A stretch of DNA of 64,000 nucleotides from Sulfurimonas sp. GTDB lineage: Bacteria; Campylobacterota; Campylobacteria; Campylobacterales; Sulfurimonadaceae. This document shows, in pieces, positions 46,272 to 55,764 of the stretch; the stretch's first letter is position 1, and each line of letters begins with the position of its first letter. The DNA lies in the NCBI RefSeq assembly GCF_018698455.1, contig NZ_JABIOQ010000039.1, forward strand, positions 1 to 64,000, written 5' to 3'. A model generated the notes under the pieces. The model was not told where the DNA came from. It searched no databases and saw only the letters and a program-made list of their open reading frames with translations. Both the position numbers and the translations under genes were made by a program.

Positions 46272-48293
46272 ATGAATAAAATTATTCCCTTATCTCTTGT
46301 AGTATTAGCATCACTCTATGCTACAGAAGTAGAACTTGCACCCATAGGTGTTGAGTCTACCCTAATCACAGATGTGGCACAAAATGCTCAAACCTCAGCA
46401 GATGTGGCAGCAGCACTTAGTGTTAATGTTCCCAGTATTGACATGTCTAGACGTAGTGGCATCGCTAATGATATTCTCATTCGTGGTCAAAAACGTGACA
46501 ATATCAATGTAGAAGTAGATGGAACAAAAGCATATGGAGCTTGTCCAAACAGAATGGACCCTCCAGTTTCCCATATTTTAGCAAATCAAATAGACTCTAT
46601 AGAAGTTACAGAAGGTCCTTATGACGTAACTAGCTTTGGTGTTATGAGTGGTGGAGTTAAGATAAAGACTAAAAAACCCACTAAAGAAGTAAAAGGTGAA
46701 ATAAATATCGGTGCCGGTTCTTTCAACTATAGAAAGTTTGGAGTAAGTGGAAGTGGTGGAAATGATTTTATCAGAGTTTCCATAGCAGTTTCAACAGAAT
46801 CAAGTGATCAGTATATAGATGGTAATGGCGATACAATTTCAGATCAAATTGACAACTATGGTGTTACTTCTGCACAACTTCAACCGGAATATAAGGATAT
46901 GCCAGCTTACACTAAAAAAAGTGTTATGGCTAAAGCTTATATCACAACTGCTGAGGACCAAGAGCTGCGTTTAAGCATAACTGCTAACAGAAGTGACGAT
47001 ATTCTCTATGGTAATTCTAAAATGGATGCACTCTATGATGATTCAAATATTTATAGTGTTGAGTATAATATAAATAATATTAGCGATTCATACAAAAATA
47101 TCAATCTTCAGTATTTTCACTCAGATGTTGATCATCCAATGGCGACTGACTATAGAATGGCTTCAGCTACAATGCCAACGATGAAGAGTTGGCTAACAAC
47201 AGATATGGACGGTCTCAAACTTAAAAATAGTTTTGAAGTAGCTAGCTATAAACTTGGTCTTGGACTTGATACAAGTAAAAGAACTTGGGATGGTCAGTAC
47301 TATATGAATGATGTAATGATTGTTGGTAATGATATAAATACATCTACAAATAGTATGGATAATGCTGTTACAGACAATACTGCAATCTTTGCAACAATTG
47401 AAAAAGCCTATGGTAATTTCAATATAAAAGCAGGTGGTAGATATGACTCTACACACATTCAAAGTGATGATATTACTCAGCAAGGCAATGACTACTCTGC
47501 CTTAAATGCAAATATATTTACAACATATAACCTTAACAAAGAAAATAAAATCTTTTTTGGTCTTGGTCAAGCTTCACGTGTTCCAGATGCTAGAGAGTTA
47601 TACTTCAAACAAAATGCAAAAACTCCTAGTGGAACAAAGTTTGTAAAAGTAACTGGTACAGATGATTTAAAACAATCTACAAATCAAGAAATTGATTTAG
47701 GATACGAGGTAAACAATGACACTTTAGACTTTAAGATTAAAGCTTTTTACTCAATGGTTCAGGACTATATCTACTACAATAAAAGTTTAGCTAAAAATAA
47801 TTTTGAAAATATTAATGTTACTGTTTATGGTGCTGAATTAAGTAGCTCTATATATGTAACTGACGATATTTCAATTGACATGGGGGCTTCGTATAAAGTA
47901 GGTCAAAAAGATGAGCCACTTACTACTCAGACAGGTACAAATATGGCTGACATAGCACCACTTCGTGCTAATATTGCAGCTAATTATGAGTACATGACTA
48001 ATTCTATTGCAACTGTTGAAGTGCAAGCTAGCGACAAATGGTCTGAGTTTGACGAGGAAAATGGTGAACAAGAGTTGGCTGCATGGACTATTTTAAATCT
48101 AAAAGCGAAACATGCTATTAACAAAAAATTTGACTTTACTCTTGGGGTAAATAATCTTTTGGACACTACATATGCTCATAGCAATACTTATGCAGACCTT
48201 ATTCTTATAACAAGTAGTGGAGCTGGTGATGATATCATGCTTATGAATGATCCTGGTCGTTATGTTTATGCAAATCTAGATTTCAAATTCTAA
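46272..48293 (+). CDS. TonB-dependent copper receptor, OprC/NosA-like
   Basis: The 673-residue outer-membrane receptor has a signal peptide (about 1-17), a plug domain and a 22-strand-type barrel ending ANLDFKF. In the plug, CPNRM (C91 to M95) followed by DPPVSH is the CxxxM motif of OprC, and HPM (H288, M290) in an extracellular loop is the second part, HxM, of its copper site. So import of copper rather than ferric siderophore is likely. Copper supply is needed by enzymes such as nitrous oxide reductase and cytochrome oxidases; neither is in this window. AAAAGGTC precedes the ATG. Confidence 0.75.
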   Translation: MNKIIPLSLVVLASLYATEVELAPIGVESTLITDVAQNAQTSADVAAALSVNVPSIDMSRRSGIANDILIRGQKRDNINVEVDGTKAYGACPNRMDPPVSHILANQIDSIEVTEGPYDVTSFGVMSGGVKIKTKKPTKEVKGEINIGAGSFNYRKFGVSGSGGNDFIRVSIAVSTESSDQYIDGNGDTISDQIDNYGVTSAQLQPEYKDMPAYTKKSVMAKAYITTAEDQELRLSITANRSDDILYGNSKMDALYDDSNIYSVEYNINNISDSYKNINLQYFHSDVDHPMATDYRMASATMPTMKSWLTTDMDGLKLKNSFEVASYKLGLGLDTSKRTWDGQYYMNDVMIVGNDINTSTNSMDNAVTDNTAIFATIEKAYGNFNIKAGGRYDSTHIQSDDITQQGNDYSALNANIFTTYNLNKENKIFFGLGQASRVPDARELYFKQNAKTPSGTKFVKVTGTDDLKQSTNQEIDLGYEVNNDTLDFKIKAFYSMVQDYIYYNKSLAKNNFENINVTVYGAELSSSIYVTDDISIDMGASYKVGQKDEPLTTQTGTNMADIAPLRANIAANYEYMTNSIATVEVQASDKWSEFDEENGEQELAAWTILNLKAKHAINKKFDFTLGVNNLLDTTYAHSNTYADLILITSSGAGDDIMLMNDPGRYVYANLDFKF

Positions 48294-48491
48294 AACTTCT
48301 CTTTATATAATTCTCTTATATTAAAAGGAGCTAATTCATATCAAGATGCTTTGGAAGTTGGGTATATGGTTGTTGCTCTCTAGGTATTAAAGAACAGCAA
48401 AGGGACTCATCAATAAAAAGCTGAAAATTAGCTCTAAAATAATTTTAATTTTTAAAGGGCTTTTTTATCCCAAAGAGGCTAAAATCTATTT

Positions 48492-49553
48492 ATGATAAAA
48501 AGAGTCCCAACTAAAAAAATATATGTAGGTGATGTTGCTATTGGTGGTGATGCACCAATAAGCACACAGTCTATGACTTACTCAAACACTCACGATGTTG
48601 CAGCAACTGTAGAACAGATAAACCGTTTACACTTTGCAGGTTGCGACATTGTTCGCGTTGCCGTTCCAGATATGCAAGATGCTCTTGCACTCAAATCTAT
48701 TAAAGAACAAATTTCCCTTCCTCTTGTTGCCGATATTCACTACAACTATAAACTCGCACTTATCGCTGCTGAGTCTGTAGACTGTATACGATTTAATCCT
48801 GGAAACATTGGTGACAAGAGTAGAATAAAAGAGATAGTAAAAGCATGTAATGAACGCTCTATTCCTATTCGTATTGGTGTAAATGCAGGCTCACTTGAAA
48901 AAGAGTTTGAAAATAAGTACGGACAAACAGCAGAAGGTATGGTTGCCTCTGCCGAGTACAATATAAAATACTTAGAAGATTTAGGCTTTGATGACATTAA
49001 AATAAGTCTTAAAGCCTCTGATGTACAAAGAACTGTTGAGGCTTATAGAATGCTTCGCCCTAAAAATCACTACCCTTTCCACTTGGGTGTAACAGAAGCT
49101 GGAACGCTTTTTCATGCTACTGTGAAAAGTTCCATTGGTCTTGGAACACTTCTTCTTGAGGGTATTGGCGATACTATGCGTGTAAGTATTACAGGTGAGT
49201 TAGAAGAAGAGATAAATGTTGCTCGTGCCATTTTAAAAGATAGTGGAGCTATGCCTGATGGTCTTAACATTATATCTTGCCCAACATGTGGACGCATAGA
49301 AGCTGACTTAGTAACAGCAGTTGCAGAAATAGAAAGACGCACAGCTCACATAAAAACTCCACTCAATGTTTCTGTTATGGGATGTGTTGTAAATGCCATC
49401 GGTGAAGCAGCGCATGCTGATGTTGCAATTGCTTATGGTAAGGGTAAAGGTCTTGTGATGGTAAATGGTGAAGTTGTCGCCAATCTTGATGAGAGTGAGC
49501 TTGTTGATAGGTTTGTTGATGAGGTTGAGAAGATGGCTGGGGAAAGTAAGTAA
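48492..49553 (+). CDS. ispG: 4-hydroxy-3-methylbut-2-enyl diphosphate synthase
   Basis: The 353-residue MEP-pathway enzyme reduces MEcPP to HMBPP using a 4Fe-4S cluster. The cluster cysteines are in ISCPTCGR and [13 protein letters not shown]. The N-terminal TIM barrel begins [20 protein letters not shown]. It stands alone on the plus strand, converging with the SNF2 gene 18 bases later. Confidence 0.97.
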   Translation: MIKRVPTKKIYVGDVAIGGDAPISTQSMTYSNTHDVAATVEQINRLHFAGCDIVRVAVPDMQDALALKSIKEQISLPLVADIHYNYKLALIAAESVDCIRFNPGNIGDKSRIKEIVKACNERSIPIRIGVNAGSLEKEFENKYGQTAEGMVASAEYNIKYLEDLGFDDIKISLKASDVQRTVEAYRMLRPKNHYPFHLGVTEAGTLFHATVKSSIGLGTLLLEGIGDTMRVSITGELEEEINVARAILKDSGAMPDGLNIISCPTCGRIEADLVTAVAEIERRTAHIKTPLNVSVMGCVVNAIGEAAHADVAIAYGKGKGLVMVNGEVVANLDESELVDRFVDEVEKMAGESK

Positions 49554-49571
49554 AAATTATTACACTTCCTC

Positions 49572-52500
49572 TTACTTCAACAAATCCAACAACTCAATGC
49601 CACTAAATTTGATGTCATCTTGTTGCTTATCACTATCATAAATGGCATCCTGAAGAGCCTGTTTCTTTTTTTGCATCTCTAAAATTTTCTGTTCTATAGT
49701 GTTTTCTACTATAAGCTTGTAGACAAAAACTGCTTTTTTCTGCCCGATTCTATGTGCTCTGTCAGTTGCTTGATTCTCTACAGCTGGATTCCACCATGGA
49801 TCATAATGAATTACAGTATCTGCTTCTACAAGATTAAGTCCAACACCACCTGCTTTTAACGAAATCAAAAATATATCTGCTTCACCTCTTGTAAACTTCT
49901 CTATCTCCTCTTCTCTTTTTCTCGTTGAACCAGTAAGTAATGTATAGCTAATTTTTTTCGAGACTAATTTTTCTTCTATTATGGCTAGCATTGAAGTGAA
50001 TTGAGAAAAGACTAAAATCTTTCTATTCTCCTGTAGCAGCTCATCTATCAAATCTAAAAATAGTTCTAGTTTTGCAGACTCTTGAACCTTTTGAGCCTCT
50101 TGTATCTTCAAAAGACTTGGGTCACAACAGACTTGTCGTAGTTTTAAAAGTGCATCAAGTATTGTAATATGAGAAGAGCCCAAACCTTTAGTGCTAACTG
50201 CATCTTGTACTTTTTTCTCCATTGTTATTCGTATGGATTCATACAATTTTGACTGCTTGTCATTAAACTGTGTATATTTTATTATCTCTGATTTTGCTGG
50301 TAGTTCATCGGCTACTATCTCTTTTGTGCGTCGTATCATAAATGGTTTTATTCGTTTATTTAGCAGATTTTGTCTCTGCATGTTATGCTCTTTTTCTATT
50401 GGTGTTTGATAATAGTTTTTGAAAAAACTTATCGTATCTAAAAAACCAGGCATTAAAAAACTAAAAATACTCCAGAGTTCACCAAGATGATTTTCTATGG
50501 GTGTTCCGCTGAGTGCTAATCTATACTCACTCTTATAAGTTTTAAGAGCAACCGACATTTTTGTCTGATGGTTTTTTATTTTTTGTGCTTCATCTAAGAT
50601 AATATACATAAAATCAAACTCATCGAACCTTTTTTTATCTCTTACTATTAGAGGGTATGTTGTGAGTAAAATATCATGCTCTTCTATCTTATCGAATTCT
50701 TGGAATCTATCACTTCCGTGCAAAGAAAGGACTTTTAAGTTTGGTGTGAATTTTTTTGCCTCATTTTTCCAGTTGGCTATAAGTGATGTTGGCATGACTA
50801 TAAGTGATGGTTTTACTAGTAGATTCTTCTCTTTTAAACGTGATAAATGTGCTAATGTTTGTATGGTTTTACCAAGTCCCATATCATCAGCTAAAATACC
50901 CCCAAATTTAAACTCATATAAAAAGTTAAGCCAGTTAAGCCCATCTTGCTGGTACTCTCTAAGAGTTGCATTTAAACATTTTGGAGGTTCTACTTTCTTA
51001 ATCCCCTTAAAATCTTTAAGTTTTTGCGATAATGCTAAAATTTCTTGGCTTCCCTTCCAAAGAATATCATCATCCATAAAGTCTAAAAGATGTGCATCAA
51101 AGGAAGAGATTTTAAGATTTTCATCCTTATCTTTTTTATCCACGAGTTCTATAATCGTATTTAATATAGGTTTAATCTGCCTAGATTGAACTTCTACAAA
51201 ATGATTAGGCTCTACCTCTACATGTAATAGTTCAGGCATATTTTCAAAATTATCAAATTCCGTTATTATGCCACTCACTAAGGGGGCTATTGGTTGAGAA
51301 ACCCCATTAAACTCAAGATTAAAAGAGAGACTAAACCAGTCATTTTTATCTTCGCTCTCTACTACAATTTCACTTGATGGCTCAAACTTCATGTTAAAAG
51401 TTTCATCCTCTTCTATAAGCCAGCCTTCAGATTTTAGTTTATCAACTTCACTGTTTAGAAATTCTTTCCAGACTTGTAGCTCTTTTTGGCGATTTGTACC
51501 TTTGAACTTTGCAACTAAATTACTATTTATCTCTTCAAGAAAGAACCCAAGAGAGTCGATTTTCTCTTTTGCTAAGAGTTCAAACTCTAAATCTCTCTGT
51601 ATCTCTACCTTCTCATAATTTACTATTTTATTATCAATATCTTTACGAGGATAAAATTTTACTAAAAAATCTTCATATAAAAAATCGATTAAAAATGAGT
51701 TACTACTTAGGTAAATTCTAGCTCGTGGGGTCACCTTTATCTTTTGAACTTTAATGACTTTTGGTGTAATAACGTTTATATCTGGAAGAGTGTCTATTAC
51801 TCTTGTGTAGACTTTCGCAATATCATCTTTGAAGAACTTAGGTGCCTCACTCATCTGCTTATATGTTTGTATCTCTATATCTAACTCTTGCATTGTATTT
51901 TTATCGGTATTGAGCAAAAAGAGGGGTGATGTCTCTATGATTTTGTACTCTTTATTTCTAAGATTAGATTTTAAAGTGTACTCGCCCTTGTAGAGTTTAA
52001 ACTCAAACTTAACATTAAAAGTTTCATCAACAAGAGTAAGTGGTTCAGGATTGTGGTCGAAGTAGCACCTCTGGGTTGCTAAAACTTCTTTTACTAGAAG
52101 ATACCCCAACGATCCACTAAGTGCCTCCATAGTTGAGTTATAGTAATTATTTGGAACAAATACATTTGCCATTTTTATAATATTTTCATCATCTTTATTT
52201 TTAAGTTCACTATAGGAATAAGTATTAGATATTCTTTCTATATTCAATGCCGCACCACGGCTTATTTTTCCATTTTTTAAAAATTTTGATTTGTAAAACT
52301 GAAGTTTTCCTGCCAGTGAAGATTTTACCCCATCGAGTCTATAGGTTAAAAAATTGTCACTCTTTAATTTAGTACTCTCGCTCTTTTGCAGTTGAGTGTT
52401 ATGCATATCTTGCAACCATTTATCTACTGATGAGACTGAAGCTGCTTTGCCAAGTAAACCCTTATCTGTATCAGCTTTATGTGCAATACAAACTGCAGCC

Positions 52501-52775
52501 ACATGCTTACAGTTGTAAGACACAGGACAACTGCAGGTTCCCTCAACAATATTCTGAAGTTGATACTCATAGTCGAAATATATTTCTATATTTTGAGAAT
52601 AGATTCTTCCACTTCCACGAACACTAGAGTGTATGTTAAGAATTTCCACATTTTCTTCATCAAGGAAGAGCTCTTTAGTCATGGAAAGAACTCGTTTTTG
52701 AGAATTATACTCAACTCCACGTTTATAATATGCACTACCTAAACTATCTTTAATCTCTTGCAAGCTGATAAACAT
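49572..52775 (-). CDS. SWIM zinc-finger / SNF2-family helicase
   Basis: The 1067-residue protein has an N-terminal SWIM zinc finger (CSC at 81-83, C89, H91), a long middle region and a C-terminal SNF2 ATPase: Walker A DDMGLGKTIQTL, DEAQ box ILDEAQKIKN, LSGTPIENHLGE, and the helicase C-part with DPWWNPAVENQATDRAHRIG. Such proteins remodel protein-DNA complexes, with the SWIM domain binding DNA or protein. It is like the large SNF2 proteins of the HepA/RapA relatives but is not RapA itself. The target is unknown. No partner gene is adjacent. Confidence 0.88.
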   Translation of the reverse strand: MFISLQEIKDSLGSAYYKRGVEYNSQKRVLSMTKELFLDEENVEILNIHSSVRGSGRIYSQNIEIYFDYEYQLQNIVEGTCSCPVSYNCKHVAAVCIAHKADTDKGLLGKAASVSSVDKWLQDMHNTQLQKSESTKLKSDNFLTYRLDGVKSSLAGKLQFYKSKFLKNGKISRGAALNIERISNTYSYSELKNKDDENIIKMANVFVPNNYYNSTMEALSGSLGYLLVKEVLATQRCYFDHNPEPLTLVDETFNVKFEFKLYKGEYTLKSNLRNKEYKIIETSPLFLLNTDKNTMQELDIEIQTYKQMSEAPKFFKDDIAKVYTRVIDTLPDINVITPKVIKVQKIKVTPRARIYLSSNSFLIDFLYEDFLVKFYPRKDIDNKIVNYEKVEIQRDLEFELLAKEKIDSLGFFLEEINSNLVAKFKGTNRQKELQVWKEFLNSEVDKLKSEGWLIEEDETFNMKFEPSSEIVVESEDKNDWFSLSFNLEFNGVSQPIAPLVSGIITEFDNFENMPELLHVEVEPNHFVEVQSRQIKPILNTIIELVDKKDKDENLKISSFDAHLLDFMDDDILWKGSQEILALSQKLKDFKGIKKVEPPKCLNATLREYQQDGLNWLNFLYEFKFGGILADDMGLGKTIQTLAHLSRLKEKNLLVKPSLIVMPTSLIANWKNEAKKFTPNLKVLSLHGSDRFQEFDKIEEHDILLTTYPLIVRDKKRFDEFDFMYIILDEAQKIKNHQTKMSVALKTYKSEYRLALSGTPIENHLGELWSIFSFLMPGFLDTISFFKNYYQTPIEKEHNMQRQNLLNKRIKPFMIRRTKEIVADELPAKSEIIKYTQFNDKQSKLYESIRITMEKKVQDAVSTKGLGSSHITILDALLKLRQVCCDPSLLKIQEAQKVQESAKLELFLDLIDELLQENRKILVFSQFTSMLAIIEEKLVSKKISYTLLTGSTRKREEEIEKFTRGEADIFLISLKAGGVGLNLVEADTVIHYDPWWNPAVENQATDRAHRIGQKKAVFVYKLIVENTIEQKILEMQKKKQALQDAIYDSDKQQDDIKFSGIELLDLLK

Positions 52776-52822
52776 TAAAATTCACTTTTAAAAATATTTA
52801 TTTTTTTATTTTAACATAAAAG

Positions 52823-52915
52823 CTACTCTTTTTCACCTATTTTAACTAACTCGCACAAACTCTCATAATTTTCTTTAGCTGGCTCAACTACCTCTTTTCT
52901 AGTCCACCTTAAAAT
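52823..52915 (-). pseudogene. Possible coding vestige upstream of the SNF2 gene
   Basis: On the minus strand a frame reading RWTRKEVVEPAKEN and then YESLCELVKIGEKE ends at a TAG (52823-52825), 48 bases before the SNF2 start. It has no start codon with a ribosome site and no recognisable domain. Its composition is protein-like, so it may be the tail of a lost gene. Low confidence. Confidence 0.25.
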
Positions 52916-52923
52916 AATTATGC

Positions 52924-52929
52924 TAAAAT
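52924..52929 (+). promoter_or_regulatory. Extended -10 element of the dnaB promoter
   Basis: TAAAAT preceded by TGC (positions 52921-52923) makes an extended -10 element, about 100 bases before dnaB and 30 before the 21-codon ORF. No clear -35 is present. Confidence 0.45.
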
Positions 52930-52958
52930 AAACACTATAAATAAAAGAGGGGCTTCTT

Positions 52959-53024
52959 GTGACAAAAAAGTATAAAGAAGAGTTCAAAAAGAAGTATCAA
53001 GTAAATTACATAGTGAAAGATTAA
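52959..53024 (+). pseudogene. 21-codon ORF resembling an IS3 OrfA N-terminus
   Basis: A GTG start preceded by AGAGGGG opens a 21-codon frame, MTKKYKEEFKKKYQVNYIVK followed by D, ending 3 bases before the dnaB ATG. The first 12 residues look like the start of IS3-type OrfA transposases (M-x-K-K-Y-x-E-E-F-K). The rest of an IS element is absent, so it is a truncated remnant or a leader peptide before dnaB. Confidence 0.35.
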
Positions 53025-53027
53025 ATA

Positions 53028-54473
53028 ATGCAAGACAACCTATACAACCTAGCGTTTGAACGCTCCGTTTTAAGCTCTATAATTTTTGAGCCAGAGCAGT
53101 TTGATGAACTAAGTGTCGCTCTTAAGCGAGATGACTTTTACCTTCCTTCTCATCAAGATATTTATTCGGTAATGACACTACTTTTACAAAAGCAACAGCC
53201 TATAGACGAAGAGTTCATCAAAAAAGAACTTCTCAAAATAAAAAAGTTCGATGAGCAAGTACTCTTAGAAATTTTATCTGCTAACCCTATATCTAATACA
53301 AAATCTTATGTGGATGAGATAAAAGACAAATCTCTTAAACGCCACCTACTTACACTAACAACAGAAATAAAACGTGTGACAGTTGAAGAAGAACTTCCTT
53401 CTGCTGAGGTTATAGATATAGTAGAAAAAAAATTATATGAAATAACGCAAGACAATCAAACAAGTGACTTTAAAGACTCTCCTAAAATGACCCATGATAC
53501 TATGAAGTACATAGAAGAGATGAAGGCAAGAGGAAACTCTGTCCTTGTTGGTGTAGATACCGGATTTGGTGAACTGAACCGTATGACAACAGGTTTTGGT
53601 AAGGGAGATTTAGTTATCATCGCCGCTCGACCTGCTATGGGTAAAACATCATTTGTACTCAACACTGTAAATTCACTTATACTCGATGGTAAAGGTGTTG
53701 CTTTCTTTTCTCTAGAAATGCCAGCTGAACAGCTGATGCTGCGTTTACTCTCCATACAAACTTCTATACCTCTTACACAACTTCGCCTTGGAGATATGAA
53801 TGATGGACAATGGGCTTCCCTTAATGGGGCTATTGACAGAATGAATAGTGCTAAACTTTTTGTGGACGACCAAGGTAGTATAAATATAAACCAACTCCGT
53901 TCCAAACTAAGAAAACTCAAAAATCAGCATCCTGAAATTGAGATAGCCGTAATTGATTACCTCCAAATTATGCAGGGCGTTGGGACACAGGATAGACATC
54001 TTCAAGTTTCAGAAATCTCTCGTGGACTTAAGATGCTTGCTCGTGAACTAGAAATGCCAATTGTTGCTCTTTCTCAGTTAAACCGTGGTCTAGAGGCTCG
54101 TAATGATAAACGTCCAATGCTAAGTGATATTCGTGAATCAGGTTCTATTGAGCAAGATGCCGACATTATCCTTTTTGTGTATCGTGATGATGTTTACCTC
54201 TACAAAGAGGAAAAAGAACGTGAAAAAGCTGCTAAATCTGAAGGTAAAGAGTTTGTAAGTGAGTATGTAGAAAAAGAAGAAGAAGATGCAGAAATCATCA
54301 TAGGAAAACAACGTAATGGTCCAACTGGTCACGTTAAACTTGTGTTCCAAAAGAAACTCACACGCTTTGTCGATGCACCTACATTTTCACATGCGGTTGA
54401 GACTGTTTATGAAAACATAGACACAAGTTCAGCAACTATAGACATACCAAACATAGATATGCCAGCCCTCTAA
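53028..54473 (+). CDS. dnaB: Replicative DNA helicase
   Basis: The 481-residue protein has the N-terminal DnaB collar domain (residues 1-100), and a RecA-like C-terminal domain with Walker A RPAMGKTSF, IDYLQIMQG (Walker B) and DIRESGSIEQDADI. It unwinds DNA at replication forks as a hexamer. An insert of charged residues (KEEKEREKAAKSEGKEF) lies near 393-410. It is followed 12 bases later by comEC, the same order as in H. pylori (from memory). Confidence 0.96.
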   Translation: MQDNLYNLAFERSVLSSIIFEPEQFDELSVALKRDDFYLPSHQDIYSVMTLLLQKQQPIDEEFIKKELLKIKKFDEQVLLEILSANPISNTKSYVDEIKDKSLKRHLLTLTTEIKRVTVEEELPSAEVIDIVEKKLYEITQDNQTSDFKDSPKMTHDTMKYIEEMKARGNSVLVGVDTGFGELNRMTTGFGKGDLVIIAARPAMGKTSFVLNTVNSLILDGKGVAFFSLEMPAEQLMLRLLSIQTSIPLTQLRLGDMNDGQWASLNGAIDRMNSAKLFVDDQGSININQLRSKLRKLKNQHPEIEIAVIDYLQIMQGVGTQDRHLQVSEISRGLKMLARELEMPIVALSQLNRGLEARNDKRPMLSDIRESGSIEQDADIILFVYRDDVYLYKEEKEREKAAKSEGKEFVSEYVEKEEEDAEIIIGKQRNGPTGHVKLVFQKKLTRFVDAPTFSHAVETVYENIDTSSATIDIPNIDMPAL

Positions 54474-54485
54474 AGAGATATAAAT

Positions 54486-55763
54486 ATGCTAGAAAAAGTC
54501 TCTCTTTTTAACACAAAAAAAGACTTACTTCTCTTTAGCTCTCTTCTTGCGTTGCTTTCTTTTATAACTCTTTCCTTTGAATACTATAACTATAATAAGT
54601 TCATAAAGTTTGACTCTGCTCTTGTAAACGCGACAGTAATTAAACAATACACAAAAACAAAACTTACAAAAACTGGGAAAACAAGAAGTTATCAGGTTTT
54701 AAAACTTAAAAGCGAAGATGGCTTTTCATTCTATACGACTGCATCAAAAAAAACTCAAAATATACAAGGGAAAAAACTACAACTAGAACTTTATGCGGGT
54801 GATATAAACTTTTATGAGTACCTCAGTGGCTTTTATGGTTTTAGTAAAATACTTCATGTACAGAAGTTGCCAAGTCTAAAAGATAAACTCAACAATTTTA
54901 TAAGCAAGCAACATACAAATCCACAAAATGCCTCTATTTATCAAGCACTTTTTACTGCTTCCTCTATGGATTACACAATGCAGACTCTGTTTTCTAATCT
55001 TGGAATATCACATCTTATTGCTATAAGTGGTTTTCATTTAGGAGTTTTGAGTTCTCTTCTTTATCTTCTTATTCGCTTCCCATACAAGTTCTTACAAAAT
55101 AGATATTTTCCATATAGCAGTTATAAACGCGACTCATTTATATTTATAAGTCTAACTCTCTTTTCTTATCTTCATTTTTTAGACTACCCACCATCCCTAA
55201 TTCGTGCATTTTGTATGTTAGTTATTGGATTTTTTCTTTACTCAAGGGGTATTAAAATAGTTTCCATGCAAACTCTCTTCGTCAGTATACTTTTTCTCTT
55301 AGCCCTACTTCCTAGACTCTCATTTAGTATAGGTTTTTGGTTGAGTGTTAGTGGTGTATTTTATATATTTTTATTTATGATTCATTTTAAACATCTTAGT
55401 AAACTCATGCAGTTTGTCTTACTGCCAGTATGGGTCTATTTAGCTATGCTACCCTTCTCCCTTAGTATCTTTGGAAACTTCAGCCTCTATCATCCACTCT
55501 CAATTATATGGACATCACTATTTACTCTTTTTTATCCGATATCCATGTTTTTACATCTCACAAATGCAGGAAGTATGCTTGATTTTTTACTCGATTTTCT
55601 GTTAAACCTTGAGACAGATTCTCTAAAAATCTCTCTCTCTGAGACATGGCTTATACTTGAAATGATTCTCTCTATACTGGCTATTTATAAAAAGGAGTCT
55701 TTATATATCTTGATTCTTTATAGTATCTCTATTTTTATATATGCGATTGATTATATAATATAA
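54486..55763 (+). CDS. comEC: ComEC/Rec2-family DNA uptake channel, short form
   Basis: The 425-residue protein has two N-terminal membrane segments, an OB-like periplasmic region (VINATVIK...LKSEDG), then the competence core with ISHLIAISGFHLGVLSSLLY. The C-terminal beta-lactamase-like domain of many ComEC proteins is missing, as in the 437-residue H. pylori ComEC. It moves single-stranded DNA across the inner membrane during transformation. It fits the pilin genes elsewhere in the window, though no link is shown. Confidence 0.9.
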   Translation: MLEKVSLFNTKKDLLLFSSLLALLSFITLSFEYYNYNKFIKFDSALVNATVIKQYTKTKLTKTGKTRSYQVLKLKSEDGFSFYTTASKKTQNIQGKKLQLELYAGDINFYEYLSGFYGFSKILHVQKLPSLKDKLNNFISKQHTNPQNASIYQALFTASSMDYTMQTLFSNLGISHLIAISGFHLGVLSSLLYLLIRFPYKFLQNRYFPYSSYKRDSFIFISLTLFSYLHFLDYPPSLIRAFCMLVIGFFLYSRGIKIVSMQTLFVSILFLLALLPRLSFSIGFWLSVSGVFYIFLFMIHFKHLSKLMQFVLLPVWVYLAMLPFSLSIFGNFSLYHPLSIIWTSLFTLFYPISMFLHLTNAGSMLDFLLDFLLNLETDSLKISLSETWLILEMILSILAIYKKESLYILILYSISIFIYAIDYII

Positions 55764-55764
55764 T

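Noticed and set aside
48294-48491. Gap between the copper receptor and ispG holding a coding-like vestige with one frameshift
   Set aside because: Frames around 48330-48440 read like short protein pieces, and AAAAGGAG is present. However, no start codon lies at a normal distance and the frame is broken, so I do not call a gene.
50662-51189. 175-codon plus-strand ORF within the SNF2 gene
   Set aside because: It is antisense to the helicase coding sequence; composition mirrors the real frame and there is no ribosome site.
53456-53920. 154-codon minus-strand ORF inside dnaB
   Set aside because: Antisense shadow of conserved helicase codons with no independent support.
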